Part shown: positions 8,961-17,657 of the stretch, in pieces
How positions within the stretch are numbered: position 1 is the stretch's first letter
How the letters are laid out: the number at the start of each line of letters is the position of its first letter
Source: Leucobacter sp. L43
Lineage (GTDB): Bacteria > Actinomycetota > Actinomycetes > Actinomycetales > Microbacteriaceae
Reading direction: 5' to 3'
DNA length: 64,000 nucleotides
Assembly (NCBI RefSeq): GCF_016597785.1
Contig: NZ_JAENJG010000003.1
Coordinates: forward strand, 124,001 to 188,000
Position numbers and translations under genes: made by a program
The notes under the pieces: generated by a model
Told to the model about the DNA's origin: nothing
What the model saw: the letters and a program-made list of their open reading frames with translations, nothing else
Database searches by the model: none

Positions 8961-8987
8961 GAGGGCCGGCGGAATCCGCCGGCCCTC
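8961..8987. terminator. bidirectional GC-rich hairpin terminator
   Basis: Perfect inverted repeat, arms of 13 bp (8961-8973 and 8975-8987), lying between the convergent SDR gene and the small acidic-protein gene. There is no U-tract, as is common in actinobacteria. Confidence 0.75.
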
Positions 8988-9000
8988 TGCGTTCATCGGA

Positions 9001-9216
9001 TCAGTAGTGCGCGGGCGGGTCGCTTCCGGGGAAGGAATCCTCGCCCCATTCGTCTGCCACGGCGTCCGCGTGCTCGTGCGACACCTCGGTCGAACCCGGG
9101 TGCTCCGCGATATCCTCGCGTGACTCCGCATTCTCCGCGTTCTCCGTGATGTCCTGCGACTCCTCGGATCCGGGTACCTGCTCATTCACCTGTTCGTCAT
9201 CGGCGCGACCGGTCAT
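9001..9216 (-). CDS. small acidic protein with DSFPGSDPPAHY C-terminus
   Basis: A 71-residue, strongly acidic, probably disordered protein: repeated NAENAES, EEDS and DEQVNEQ stretches and almost no hydrophobic core. The C-terminal WGEDSFPGSDPPAHY is the informative part: a short (D/E)SFPxSDPP ending recurs in many unrelated small bacterial proteins, and I know of no proven role for it. An excellent ribosome-binding site, GGAAGGAG, sits 7 nt before the ATG at 9216, so it is likely translated well. It lies between two convergent units and has its own upstream region of about 120 bp. Confidence 0.72.
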   Translation of the reverse strand: MTGRADDEQVNEQVPGSEESQDITENAENAESREDIAEHPGSTEVSHEHADAVADEWGEDSFPGSDPPAHY

Positions 9217-9337
9217 GAGTGCTCCTTCCTGTTCGCACATTGCGGCGAACGAGTCCGCCGCGCAGTGGTTCCATCGTCGAAGAATGCGTGGCGACGTGCA
9301 AGCCCCTGGCACTGCGGCCTCGAACTGTGCGTAGGAG

Positions 9338-9952
9338 TCAGATCCACCCCTGTTGCCAGGCGTGTTCAGCCGCCTCTTGGCGATTTCCCATTCCGAGTTT
9401 CGTCATCGCCGCGGAGAGGTAGTTGCGCACCGTGCCGGGTGAGAGGAACAGCGCTTCGGCGATGTCGCGCACGTTCGAGTGGACGCGGGTGGCGCGCAGC
9501 ACGTCGAGTTCGCGATCCGTGAGCGGGCAGTGCTCGGCCGAGAGCGCGGCGGCCGCGATCTCCGGATCGATGTAGCGCTTGCCTGCAGCCACGTCGCGAA
9601 TGACCTGCGCGAGTTCACCGGCGGGCGTCGACTTCGGCACGAATCCGACGATCTTCGCGGCGAGTGCACGCCGGAGCACGCCCGGCCTCGCGTGTCGCGT
9701 GACGATGATGATGCGCGTACTGGGAGCGCCTGCCGCGATGAGCGTTGCAGCCTCGATGCCATCGGTGCCGGGCATCTCGAGGTCGAGCAGGCACACATCG
9801 GGCCGCAGCTCGATCGCGAGCGCAGCGGCTGTTGCGCCGTCGTCGGCGCCCGTGACGACCTCGATATCCGGTTCGAGTTCGAGAAGCGCTTCGAGTGCGC
9901 TTCTGATGAGCTGCTCGTCGTCGGCGATGAGCAGCCGGATCGGTTCTGTCAT
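9338..9952 (-). CDS. NarL/FixJ-type response regulator
   Basis: A 204-residue two-component response regulator. The receiver domain (1-120) has the acidic pair Asp11-Asp12, the phospho-acceptor Asp57 in CLLDLEMPG, and Lys in FVPKSTP. A LuxR-type helix-turn-helix covers about 140-198 (LTDRELDVLR, IAEALFLSPGTVRNYLS). The ATG overlaps the kinase stop by 4 nt (ATGA), so the pair is translationally coupled, with the kinase first. The layout is like DesR/LiaR-type envelope-sensing systems, but no target gene is obvious nearby. Confidence 0.92.
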   Translation of the reverse strand: MTEPIRLLIADDEQLIRSALEALLELEPDIEVVTGADDGATAAALAIELRPDVCLLDLEMPGTDGIEAATLIAAGAPSTRIIIVTRHARPGVLRRALAAKIVGFVPKSTPAGELAQVIRDVAAGKRYIDPEIAAAALSAEHCPLTDRELDVLRATRVHSNVRDIAEALFLSPGTVRNYLSAAMTKLGMGNRQEAAEHAWQQGWI

Positions 9953-11145
9953 CGTGCTCCTCCGCCCGGGACCCATACCGTGAGCTCGAAACGCCCCGCT
10001 TCGTCGTCGTGCGACGCGGTCAGCGTGCCGCCGACGGCCATGATGCGGTCGCGCAGCCCAGCGAGCCCGGAGCCAGCATTCGCATCATGCGTGATTTCCA
10101 CGCCGTCGTTGGTGATCGCGAGCGCGAATCCGTCTCGCTGAGGCGCGAGAGCGATGGTCGCGCGGGAGGCGACGCTGTGCCGGAGGATGTTGGTCGTGGC
10201 CTCGCGCACCGCGAAGGCCAGCGCGCGCTGAGCGGCTGGGTCCTCCGGGCTCCTCGCGATGTCCAGCGTGCATTCCGCTCCCGAGAGGGTCAGCACGTCG
10301 CGAGCGTTCTCGAGTTCATCCGGGAGGTCGACGTCCCGGAGTCCGGCGACGAGCGCTCGCGTCTCCTCCATGGCGTGCTTGGCGGTGAGGCGGATCTCGG
10401 TGAGCTGCTCGGCGGTGCGAGCTGCGTCGCGGCCGAGCGTGCGTTCGGCGAGTTCGGCCTGCAACGCGATGACTTGCAGATGGTGACCTTGAATGTCGTG
10501 AAGGTCTGCGGCGAAGCGCAGTCGTTCTCGGGTGACGGCGAGCGTCGCCGCGAGAGACCGGGCCTCGTCCAGCCGCCGGATGATCCGCCACATCCACAGG
10601 CTGGTGAACAGCATGAAGGGGAGCAGAGCGCCGTAGAGGAGCACGAATCCGCTCGAGATATCCAGTGAGTGCTGCAGGATCGCCGATCCCCGGCTGATGT
10701 GAACGAGGAGCGGGATCGCGGCCAGAGCCAGCGCCAGGCCGGTGGCCCCCCATCGGCGCCCGCCCGAGAGCACGGCCGCGAACAGGACGCCGGAGAACCA
10801 GAGCTGCGCCGCGGCGTAGACCGCCAACTCGGGAGAGGCGAAGGCGAGGGCCCACGAGATCGCGGGGGGCAGGAAGAGTGCGACGGTCCACCCGCGGTGC
10901 GGTCGCGTGTCGGGCGCATCATCGCGGAGAAACCAGCAGTAGCGGATCCGAGCGGCCGCGGCGAGGACGCTCGTGATCAGGAGCGCGAGCACGAGAGGAT
11001 CGCGCGTCGCCGCGAAGTCGGCGAGGTAGTCGAACGCGATGATCGCGTCGATGACGACGAACAAGAACACGATGGAGCCGAGCGTGTAGTTCCACGTCGC
11101 GGTCACACCGGCGCCGGGAGCCCGGTGCATGTCAGCTGAAATCAT
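9949..11145 (-). CDS. HisKA_3-type sensor histidine kinase
   Basis: A protein of about 398 residues: six or so membrane helices in the first 180 residues without a large external loop, then a HisKA_3 dimerisation/phosphoacceptor segment with the His in FAADLHDIQGHHL (around residue 216), and a HATPase domain with the N-box VREATTNILRHS and the G-box GSGLAGLRDR. Membrane-embedded sensing fits envelope or lipid stress. The start is uncertain: ATGs at 11145 and 11130 are both possible; a TAGTCT hexamer at 11156-11161 favours 11145. It phosphorylates the regulator encoded by the overlapping downstream gene. Confidence 0.88.
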   Translation of the reverse strand: MISADMHRAPGAGVTATWNYTLGSIVFLFVVIDAIIAFDYLADFAATRDPLVLALLITSVLAAAARIRYCWFLRDDAPDTRPHRGWTVALFLPPAISWALAFASPELAVYAAAQLWFSGVLFAAVLSGGRRWGATGLALALAAIPLLVHISRGSAILQHSLDISSGFVLLYGALLPFMLFTSLWMWRIIRRLDEARSLAATLAVTRERLRFAADLHDIQGHHLQVIALQAELAERTLGRDAARTAEQLTEIRLTAKHAMEETRALVAGLRDVDLPDELENARDVLTLSGAECTLDIARSPEDPAAQRALAFAVREATTNILRHSVASRATIALAPQRDGFALAITNDGVEITHDANAGSGLAGLRDRIMAVGGTLTASHDDEAGRFELTVWVPGGGAR

Positions 11146-11360
11146 AGCGTTGACCAGACTACGAGCATCTCGGGCGATCGGGCCCGGCGTGCGCCGTCGC
11201 GTGACACATGTCATGCCGAAGTGGTGCGGATGTGCATGCCGACCGATGACACGGGGGCACTACGGCTCCGAAGACGAGTGGGAAACGATGGACGTACCTC
11301 ATCAGCAGCGCCCTCACGACCGACGGCGGGGCTGATCCTCTCCCGACGTGAAAGGTCCCC

Positions 11361-11834
11361 ATGATCACCACTCTCCAGGAATTCGCCGCCTCGCTCCCGG
11401 AGCCGCTGCAGTGGCTCGGCGTACTGGTCATCGCGGCGATTCCGTTCGTCGAGTCCTACTTCGGTTCCGCGATCGGGGTCATCGTCGGTATTCATCCGGT
11501 GATCGCGGTTGCAGCAGCGGTCGTCGGAAACGCGATCTCGATGCTCGTCTTCGTGCTCACCGCGCACGGGGTCCGTGCCAGCGCGACGAAAGGCAAGGAC
11601 GCGAAGCCGCTGACGCCGCGACGCGAGAAGCTCAAGCAGCGGTTCGAGCGCTACGGGGTGCCCGGGGTCAGCTTGCTCGGCCAGGTGTTCCTGCCGAGTC
11701 AGATCACGTCGGCGGCGATGGTCTCGTTCGGGGCTCCGAAGAACCAGGTCATCTTCTGGCAGATCATCTCGATCATCATCTGGGGCGTCGTGTTCGGCGT
11801 GCTCGCGGCGCTCGGCGTGGCCGTGCTCGCATAG
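11361..11834 (+). CDS. small multidrug-export-family membrane protein
   Basis: A 157-residue membrane protein with helices at about 18-36, 44-66, 98-116 and 130-156, and a highly basic cytoplasmic loop in between (KGKDAKPLTPRREKLKQRF). The segment IPFVESYFGSAIGV, followed by AAAVVGNAISML, resembles Pfam Sm_multidrug_ex, a DedA-like fold named for a putative export role that is poorly proven. The ATG at 11361 lies behind GTGAAAGG. It is convergent with the TetR gene, leaving only three bases between the stop codons. Transport substrate unknown. Confidence 0.72.
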   Translation: MITTLQEFAASLPEPLQWLGVLVIAAIPFVESYFGSAIGVIVGIHPVIAVAAAVVGNAISMLVFVLTAHGVRASATKGKDAKPLTPRREKLKQRFERYGVPGVSLLGQVFLPSQITSAAMVSFGAPKNQVIFWQIISIIIWGVVFGVLAALGVAVLA

Positions 11835-11837
11835 CTC

Positions 11838-12401
11838 TTAGGCGCGCTGAGGGATCAACGATGCGGCGATCGCGCGAGCAGTGCCCGTGGTGTGATCGGG
11901 CGCGCGCAAGCGCATGGCGAGATCGCCGCTGACGATGAGGAGCAGTTGCTCCGCCAGTGCGGGCGCGTCCTGCGCCGACACCGGTTCGGCGAGTCGCGTC
12001 AAGCGATACCGCATGGCGTCGGTGTCTGCGCGGATCGCCGCAGCCACTTCGGGAGGAGCCGACGCGTATTCGGCCGATGCTCCGAGAAACGCGCACCAGC
12101 GCGAGCCGCGGGGCTGTTCGCGAAACGCGTCGAGCGCCTCGAAGATCGCGAGCAGACGCTGCTCATCGGTCGAAGCTCTCGCGATCGCCTCATCCCAGGA
12201 TTCGATCCAGGCGTTCTGGCGTCGCTCGAGCACGGCCGCGAGGAGTGCGTCTTTGCTGGCGTATCCGCGATACAGCGTCGCGGGGGAGACTCCGGCGCGC
12301 GCCGTGATGGCGTCGATCGGGGTCGAGAAGATCCCCTGCGAGAAGAACAGATCTTCGGCGGCGTCGAGAATTCGCGCTTCCGTACTCGACCTGAGCCCCA
12401 T
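11838..12401 (-). CDS. TetR family transcriptional regulator
   Basis: A 187-residue TetR-type repressor: N-terminal helix-turn-helix in residues 8-55 (ILDAAEDLFFSQGI, ITARAGVSPATLYRGYASKDALL) and a C-terminal ligand/dimer domain. Divergently transcribed from an MFS transporter, 56 bp away, with an inverted repeat (12420-12443) over the shared promoter region. The arrangement is the classical one for a repressor that controls its neighbour's efflux gene and itself. The inducer is not predictable from the sequence. Confidence 0.9.
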   Translation of the reverse strand: MGLRSSTEARILDAAEDLFFSQGIFSTPIDAITARAGVSPATLYRGYASKDALLAAVLERRQNAWIESWDEAIARASTDEQRLLAIFEALDAFREQPRGSRWCAFLGASAEYASAPPEVAAAIRADTDAMRYRLTRLAEPVSAQDAPALAEQLLLIVSGDLAMRLRAPDHTTGTARAIAASLIPQRA

Positions 12402-12419
12402 GGGAATACTCTAGGCTAG

Positions 12420-12443
12420 CGATAAGTGAAACGCACGTTATCG
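12420..12443. promoter_or_regulatory. inverted repeat, candidate TetR operator
   Basis: CGATAAGTG ... CACGTTATCG: a dyad of 24 bp with outer arms CGATAA / TTATCG, one base out of register inside. It lies 19 nt upstream of the TetR start and 15 nt upstream of the MFS start, where binding would block both genes. Confidence 0.6.
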
Positions 12444-12457
12444 TTTTGGGGGTGCGC

Positions 12458-13645
12458 ATGTCGGCGCAGCAGCGAACTCGTTCACGGCGAGCCACGCCGC
12501 AGATGTGGGCACTCGTCGTCGCGGGCACCGCGGTGATCGCCGCGACCTACGGCCTCGTCAGACTCGCGTTCGGCCTCCACCTCCCCGAGATGAGCCGTGA
12601 GTTCGGTCTCGGCATCGCGACCCTCGGGTTGATCTCGGCCGGGGCATCCGTGGTCTACGGGCTCGCCGCCTGCGCCGGGTTCCTCGTCGGGGACCGCTTT
12701 CCGCGCGCGCTGGTGCTCGCGGCCGGTCTCACCGCGGGCGGCGGATCGATCGGCATCGCGTTGACGCACGACGTCGGAATCTTCAGCGCGTGCGCGATCG
12801 TGAGTTCGGCCGGTGCAGGGTGCGCGTCTCCCGGGCTCGTGCGCATCATTCATCGGGCCGCGTCCCCCGGCGACCGGGCGACGATGCAATCGGTCGTCAA
12901 CGCGGGGACCGGCCCCGGCCTCGTCGCAGCGGGCTGCATCGCGTGGTCGCTCGCGCCCGACTGGCGGCTCGCCTGGGTGATCGCCGGCGGAGTGACGGCG
13001 CTCGCGACCATCGCGGTGCTCTGGTTGGGTCGGGAGCAAGCGTCGGAAGCCGTGGAAGCGCGGTCCGCGCTCCGGTTGCCGCCCGCGGCCTGGTGGGCGT
13101 CTCATCGCGCAGCACTCCTGGCCGCTGCCGCCTTCGGCTTCGGAGCTGCAGCGGTCTGGAACTACGGGCGAACTGCGCTCATCGATGCCGGCGCCTCTGC
13201 AGGTGTCTCATTGCTCGCGTGGGTGCTGCTCGGTGTCGGCGGGACGGCAGTGATCCTCACGGCGCCGCTCGTGCGGAGGCTGCGGCCGCGCAGCCTCTGG
13301 GCAGTCTCCACGATCCCGGCCGCAGTCTCCACAGCCGCTCTCGGAGTGTCCTCCGGCTCTCCTCTGCTTGCGGGAGCGGTGTGCGCCGTGTTCGGTTGGG
13401 GATACGTGACCGCGACCGGCGCCCTGATCGAGTGGACTACGCAGATCGATGGTTCGCGCGCTGCTACGGGCACCGCCGTGCTCTTCGTCGTGTTCATGAT
13501 CGGCCAGGCGGCGGGGGCGGCCGTCGTCGGTGCCCTCGTCGCGGAAGCGGGGTACCCGGCGTCGTTCGGCGTCGCGGCCGCAGCGGCGTGCGCGGCAGGC
13601 GTGCTCGGCTATGAACGGCAGGCGCGGCGAGTTCGAACCAGGTAA
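12458..13645 (+). CDS. MFS transporter, YbfB/YjiJ-like
   Basis: A 395-residue major facilitator with about 12 predicted membrane helices, the first at residues 17-37 (WALVVAGTAVIAATYGLVR). The early segment YGLVRLAFGLHLPEMSREFGL resembles the YbfB/YjiJ group. The loop GDRFPRALVL corresponds to motif A between helices 2 and 3. The ATG at 12458 follows a GGGGG run; a TTG at 12446 is the alternative. Regulation is probably by the divergent TetR repressor. Likely a drug or metabolite exporter; the substrate is unknown. Confidence 0.83.
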   Translation: MSAQQRTRSRRATPQMWALVVAGTAVIAATYGLVRLAFGLHLPEMSREFGLGIATLGLISAGASVVYGLAACAGFLVGDRFPRALVLAAGLTAGGGSIGIALTHDVGIFSACAIVSSAGAGCASPGLVRIIHRAASPGDRATMQSVVNAGTGPGLVAAGCIAWSLAPDWRLAWVIAGGVTALATIAVLWLGREQASEAVEARSALRLPPAAWWASHRAALLAAAAFGFGAAAVWNYGRTALIDAGASAGVSLLAWVLLGVGGTAVILTAPLVRRLRPRSLWAVSTIPAAVSTAALGVSSGSPLLAGAVCAVFGWGYVTATGALIEWTTQIDGSRAATGTAVLFVVFMIGQAAGAAVVGALVAEAGYPASFGVAAAAACAAGVLGYERQARRVRTR

Positions 13646-13755
13646 CGGCTCGAGCGATCGCAGCGACGGCTCCTGCGGCCGGTACGGTGATCGTCAGGAA
13701 CGTCACGAGGCGGTACGCGGGCTCCAGCTGAAATCGGTGCTCCGCCTCGAAACGA

Positions 13756-13789
13756 CAGAACCCCCGCCGCTTTCGCGACGGGGGTTCTG
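13756..13789. terminator. hairpin downstream of tRNA-Arg
   Basis: CAGAACCCCC / GGGGGTTCTG arms (13756-13765 and 13780-13789) with a partly paired 14-nt interior. It lies just beyond the 3' end of the tRNA on the minus strand and also ends the plus-strand MFS transcript. Confidence 0.7.
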
Positions 13790-13796
13790 CGTGAAC

Positions 13797-13873
13797 TGGT
13801 GCGCCCCAAGGGATTCGAACCCCTGACCTTCTGATCCGTAGTCAGATGCTCTATCCAGCTGAGCTAGGGGCGC
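13797..13873 (-). tRNA. tRNA-Arg (anticodon ACG)
   Basis: Read on the minus strand, the gene starts GCGCCCCTAGCTCAGCTGG and ends GGTTCGAATCCCTTGGGGCGC plus discriminator A and an encoded CCA. The acceptor stem GCGCCCC/GGGGCGC, D-loop, TTCGAAT T-loop and anticodon stem TCTGA/TCAGA all pair. The loop CTACGGA gives anticodon ACG, decoding CGU and, after A34 deamination, CGC and CGA. Encoded CCA covers 13797-13799. Confidence 0.97.
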
Positions 13874-13973
13874 CCGTTGGTTTCCCAACTCGAAAGAGAC
13901 TACACGAGACGATCGAAAAACGAAAATCACGCCCCCTTCGCACAATGGCGCCGCGCGTGTCGCGAGCGAGCGG

Positions 13974-13979
13974 TACCCT
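13974..13979 (+). promoter_or_regulatory. -10 element TACCCT for apt
   Basis: Seven bases separate it from the GTG start at 13987, so the transcript would begin at or next to the start codon (leaderless). Confidence 0.6.
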
Positions 13980-13986
13980 GGAACCC

Positions 13987-14514
13987 GTGTCACTGAGCCC
14001 AGAACTCGCCCGCGCGGAAGCACTGATCCGCGAGATCGCCAACTATCCGTCGCCCGGCATCCTCTTCCGCGACATCACGCCGCTGCTCGGCGATGCTGGC
14101 GCGCTGCGCGCGACGGTCGACGCCCTCATCGAACCGTTCAACGGTTCGTTCGACGTCGTAGCGGGCCTCGAAGCGCGCGGGTTTCTGCTCGCGAGTGCCG
14201 CGGCGTACGCCAGCGGCACCGGCCTCATGCCGATTCGAAAGGCGGGCAAGCTCCCCCGTCCTGCGGCGAGCGTCGGCTACAAGCTGGAGTACGGCACCGC
14301 AGAGGTCGAAGCGCACGACGATTTCGCGCCGGGCACCCGCGTGCTATTGATCGACGACGTTCTCGCCACCGGCGGGACGCTCGCGGCCGCCCACGAACTC
14401 GTCGAGCGGCTCGGCTACGTCGCCGCAGGCACGTCGGTGCTCTTCGAGATCGATGGCCTCGGCGGGCGCGAGACCGTCGCCGATGCCTCGCTGCACACGG
14501 TCTTCCGGAGCTGA
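13987..14514 (+). CDS. apt: adenine phosphoribosyltransferase
   Basis: A 175-residue purine-salvage enzyme that makes AMP from adenine and PRPP. It begins LSPELARAEALIREIANYPSPG, has the adenine-loop region DITPLLGD, the segment LEARGFLLA, and the PRPP-binding loop VLLIDDVLATGGTLAAA near residues 118-134. The longer open frame back to 13846 overlaps the tRNA gene and is rejected; the GTG at 13987 fits both the family length and the leaderless -10 box. No ribosome-binding site is visible. It stands alone, with a membrane-protein gene 36 nt downstream. Confidence 0.92.
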   Translation: MSLSPELARAEALIREIANYPSPGILFRDITPLLGDAGALRATVDALIEPFNGSFDVVAGLEARGFLLASAAAYASGTGLMPIRKAGKLPRPAASVGYKLEYGTAEVEAHDDFAPGTRVLLIDDVLATGGTLAAAHELVERLGYVAAGTSVLFEIDGLGGRETVADASLHTVFRS

Positions 14515-14550
14515 CGCCGCGATGTCCGCGGTTCGCCTGATGCTTGCAGT

Positions 14551-17500
14551 ATGAGTCGGTCATCGAAGCGCAGCGGGCAGCGGCTGCCCGCCCCCGACTT
14601 CTTCGATCTCGCGGGAAGCGACCCTGAGCTGCTCACGTCCGGGAGGATCCCTGATCCGCTCCCCGAGCACACGCCCGTGTTCCGGTGGCTCGCGAACGTG
14701 CTGCAGCTCGTCGAGTCGCGCCTGCGCGCTCGCGGCGACACCGCGCTGCGGAACGCGATCCGGTTCTTCTGGGTTCTCGTAGCCCTCGTCGGAGTCTTCC
14801 TGCTGGTCGGCCCCATCATCAATGAGCCGCTCGACTTCGATGACGTCATCGCATCAGCCGAGATCGACGACGTCGACTGGGTCGCGCGAGACGCCGAGGT
14901 GGACTACGTCATCGACCGCGACGCAGCAGGAGGCTTCGTCGCGCAGGTGAGCGAGCGCTTCGACGCCGAATTCCGCAACGGCCCCGAATCGAGCGTGGCG
15001 CGCACCGTTCTGACCGAGTACCACGGACACGACGTGCGCTTCTCATTGACGAGTGCGACGATCGACGGCGCCGAAGCCGAGATCGACGTGCAACACGAGC
15101 CGACCACCACGGAGGTGCGGCTCACCCGCAGCGACGGCGAAGCGCTTTCCGGTACACGGGAGATCGCGCTCACATACGACCTGCACGACCTCGTCACGAG
15201 GGATGTCGACGAGGCGACCGCGGAACGCGTCGATCGTTTCGACTGGCCGCTCTTCGCCCCGACGTGGCCGCAGGCGACGAAAGGCATCGACGTATCCGTG
15301 ACGCTCGCCCGCGAGATCGACGAGGCTCTGGTGCGGGCCCCGCGGGCCTACATCGGCTGGTTGCTCATCAGCGGCACCGAGTGGTTGACCCCCGAGGGGG
15401 AGGACGCCGCCGGGGTGCGGTACGCCTTCTCGAACGATGACGCGCTGCCGCCGAACGCGGACCTCTCGGTCAGCGCCCAGTTCGCACCCGGCACGTTCAC
15501 GCAACCGCAGACGACGACGCTCTTCTGGGTGCAGACGTACGGGCCGCTGCTCCCGATGGCCGTGCTCGTCGTGCTCACGCTCTTCGCGTTCGCCGCTCGG
15601 CGCGTGGTGTGGGCCGACAGCGCCGGCGACCCGTGGTACCTCCCGAGAAACGAGCCCCCGGAACGGCTCTCGCCCATGCTCGCCGCGGAGCTCATGGGGC
15701 AGAGACGGCACGTCGAGCTCCTCACTGCGCTCGAGCACCCTCCCCGGCCGCGGTCGTCTCGACGAGCGGAATGGCTCCGGCGTCTCGCCCGGGCGGGCCG
15801 TCGGGCGGGCAGCCTCGGAAACACTCCGACGGTGCTGCGGCGCACGCGGTCGTGGGGATCGAGCCGAGCCGCCGTGCGGGCCGGGCTTCGATGGGTGCCC
15901 GACAGCTACGTGCGCGATTTCTTCACCGTCGCCCCCATCGCCATCATGCTGCTGCAGTGGGGGGTGCTGCGTCAGCTCTCGCACCAGGTGATCCTCGCAG
16001 TCGTCTGGTGGCCGGCCGTATTCGTGCTCGTCTCGACCGTGCTGGCGATCATGTCGAACGTCGCAGTCTCCCGCCCCCGCCCCCTCACGCGAGCCGGCGC
16101 ACTCGCGATGCAGCAGCTGAAAGGCATCGACGTGTGGGCGCGGGCTACCCGGCTGCTCGACCGCGGACCGCTCGACGACCCGCTGCTGCCCTACGCCCTG
16201 CTGTTCGAGCGCCCCCGCCGCGCCGGTCGGAAGATCGCGGAGCACGCGGGAGCAGAGACCGGCGATCGCGCAATCTCACGCGGATGGCGCACCGAGCATT
16301 TCGTGGGTGCGCCCGCGCTTCTCGCACTGTTCGCATCGATCGTGGTGCTCGCGGGCTCGATCGTCACCGTATCCACGCAGCCGGCGCCGTACCGCACCGA
16401 TATCGACTTCGTCACCTGGTCGAACGACCTCCCCGGCACGCTGTACACCGAGGTCTCCGGGTTCGACATCGAAGCCGAGTTGCGACGCGGCGACGACGGC
16501 GGAGCGCGCCTCGACGTCGTCGAGCGGCTTGACGTGGTCTTCGACGACTCGGCTTCGAAAGTGCCGCAGATCGCGAAGGAATGGCCGACGGAACGCCTCG
16601 GGCAGTCGCTCGGCTTCGAACTCGAATCGGTCACGATCGACGGGGAGGCCGCGCCCTACACCGAACTGCCGCAATCGGAGACGAGCAGCCTCGCGATGCT
16701 CACCCGTTTTCCCGACGTGCGTTCTGGGGAGCACGAGATCGAGATCGCCTACTCGCTCGAACACGCAGCGGTCGACGCCGCCGCCGGGGACGATGCTGTC
16801 CAGGAGGTGCGCTGGGCGGCGTGGTTGTCGTTCTGGGAAGACGAGTACTCCGCGGAACCGGGCGACTACTCCGGGGCGAAGCTCCCCGTTCGGCCGCTCC
16901 GAATCCAGCTCGCAGTGCACCCCGATCTCGTCGGGAACCTCACCGACGCCGGTTGGATCACCACCGATTCGGATGAAGACCGCTCGCCGCTCGAAGACGG
17001 CAACGCTGCCAAGCCCTGGGTGACGCAGCAGAGCCACTACTCCGACGAGGCCGACTTCGAGGATCGCACGCACTCAGAGCTGCGCATCGGATCCGAGCGG
17101 GTGCGCGACGACGGGGCCCTCGTCGTCGAGATCGACGCGGACACCGTCGAATCGCGCGTCGCCGAGGACCTCGCCGCGGGCACACCAGCTGGCGAATGGA
17201 CGGTCGACGCGGACCTCAACCGCACACTCGACCAGTACGCACTCGACCTGGACGACGATCTCGGGGTGCTCCTGCGATTTCACCCGGATACGTTCGGCGG
17301 CGTCGACGACGGGGCCCTCGAACGCTCCGAGCGCGGCCTCAACCTGCCGTTCGTCGCGGTCTTCGGGCTCCTGGGCATCGTCGTCGTGGCCTCGGCCGGC
17401 GTGATCGTCTTCGCGACCCGCGTGCGGCGCCCTGCCAGCGCCAGTCTGCGGACGACCGCCTGGCTCACCCTTCCCATCCTAGCGCTCGCGCAGTGCATCA

Positions 17501-17652
17501 CGTTCTGCTGGGTCGTGCTGCCGATGGCGGGCAGCGACGTCAGGGGTGGCGGAGCCATCGCGCTCGGCGCGGTGATGCTCACCGCGGTCATCGCCCAGGG
17601 CGCGATGGTGGCGCGGCGAACGGGATCCGGCACTCGGAAGAAGGGACAATAG
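14551..17652 (+). CDS. large membrane protein with two DUF2207-type extracytoplasmic domains
   Basis: A 1033-residue protein with a repeated plan. Helix 1 spans about 72-90, a beta-rich outer domain runs 105-325, and a helix at 329-353 is followed by DPWYLPRNEPPERLSPMLAA, the PP-E-LSP motif seen after the first helix in DUF2207 proteins. Two helices (457-505) and a cytoplasmic region containing DDPLLPYALLFE come next, then a second outer domain (about 610-930) between helices at 587-607 and 930-956, and two last helices. DUF2207 proteins normally have one outer domain and about 600 residues, so this is a double version. A ligase gene follows after 5 nt. Function unknown. Confidence 0.75.
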   Translation: MSRSSKRSGQRLPAPDFFDLAGSDPELLTSGRIPDPLPEHTPVFRWLANVLQLVESRLRARGDTALRNAIRFFWVLVALVGVFLLVGPIINEPLDFDDVIASAEIDDVDWVARDAEVDYVIDRDAAGGFVAQVSERFDAEFRNGPESSVARTVLTEYHGHDVRFSLTSATIDGAEAEIDVQHEPTTTEVRLTRSDGEALSGTREIALTYDLHDLVTRDVDEATAERVDRFDWPLFAPTWPQATKGIDVSVTLAREIDEALVRAPRAYIGWLLISGTEWLTPEGEDAAGVRYAFSNDDALPPNADLSVSAQFAPGTFTQPQTTTLFWVQTYGPLLPMAVLVVLTLFAFAARRVVWADSAGDPWYLPRNEPPERLSPMLAAELMGQRRHVELLTALEHPPRPRSSRRAEWLRRLARAGRRAGSLGNTPTVLRRTRSWGSSRAAVRAGLRWVPDSYVRDFFTVAPIAIMLLQWGVLRQLSHQVILAVVWWPAVFVLVSTVLAIMSNVAVSRPRPLTRAGALAMQQLKGIDVWARATRLLDRGPLDDPLLPYALLFERPRRAGRKIAEHAGAETGDRAISRGWRTEHFVGAPALLALFASIVVLAGSIVTVSTQPAPYRTDIDFVTWSNDLPGTLYTEVSGFDIEAELRRGDDGGARLDVVERLDVVFDDSASKVPQIAKEWPTERLGQSLGFELESVTIDGEAAPYTELPQSETSSLAMLTRFPDVRSGEHEIEIAYSLEHAAVDAAAGDDAVQEVRWAAWLSFWEDEYSAEPGDYSGAKLPVRPLRIQLAVHPDLVGNLTDAGWITTDSDEDRSPLEDGNAAKPWVTQQSHYSDEADFEDRTHSELRIGSERVRDDGALVVEIDADTVESRVAEDLAAGTPAGEWTVDADLNRTLDQYALDLDDDLGVLLRFHPDTFGGVDDGALERSERGLNLPFVAVFGLLGIVVVASAGVIVFATRVRRPASASLRTTAWLTLPILALAQCITFCWVVLPMAGSDVRGGGAIALGAVMLTAVIAQGAMVARRTGSGTRKKGQ

Positions 17653-17657
17653 GGAGC

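Noticed and set aside
11209..11280. TGACA-CA-TGTCA repeat and nearby GCATGCC repeats as an operator for the sensor kinase or small exporter
   Set aside because: Short and not clearly placed relative to any -35/-10 pair; too weak to list as a site.
13846..13986. N-terminal extension of apt
   Set aside because: The frame would begin inside the tRNA-Arg gene and adds 47 codons not found in adenine phosphoribosyltransferases.
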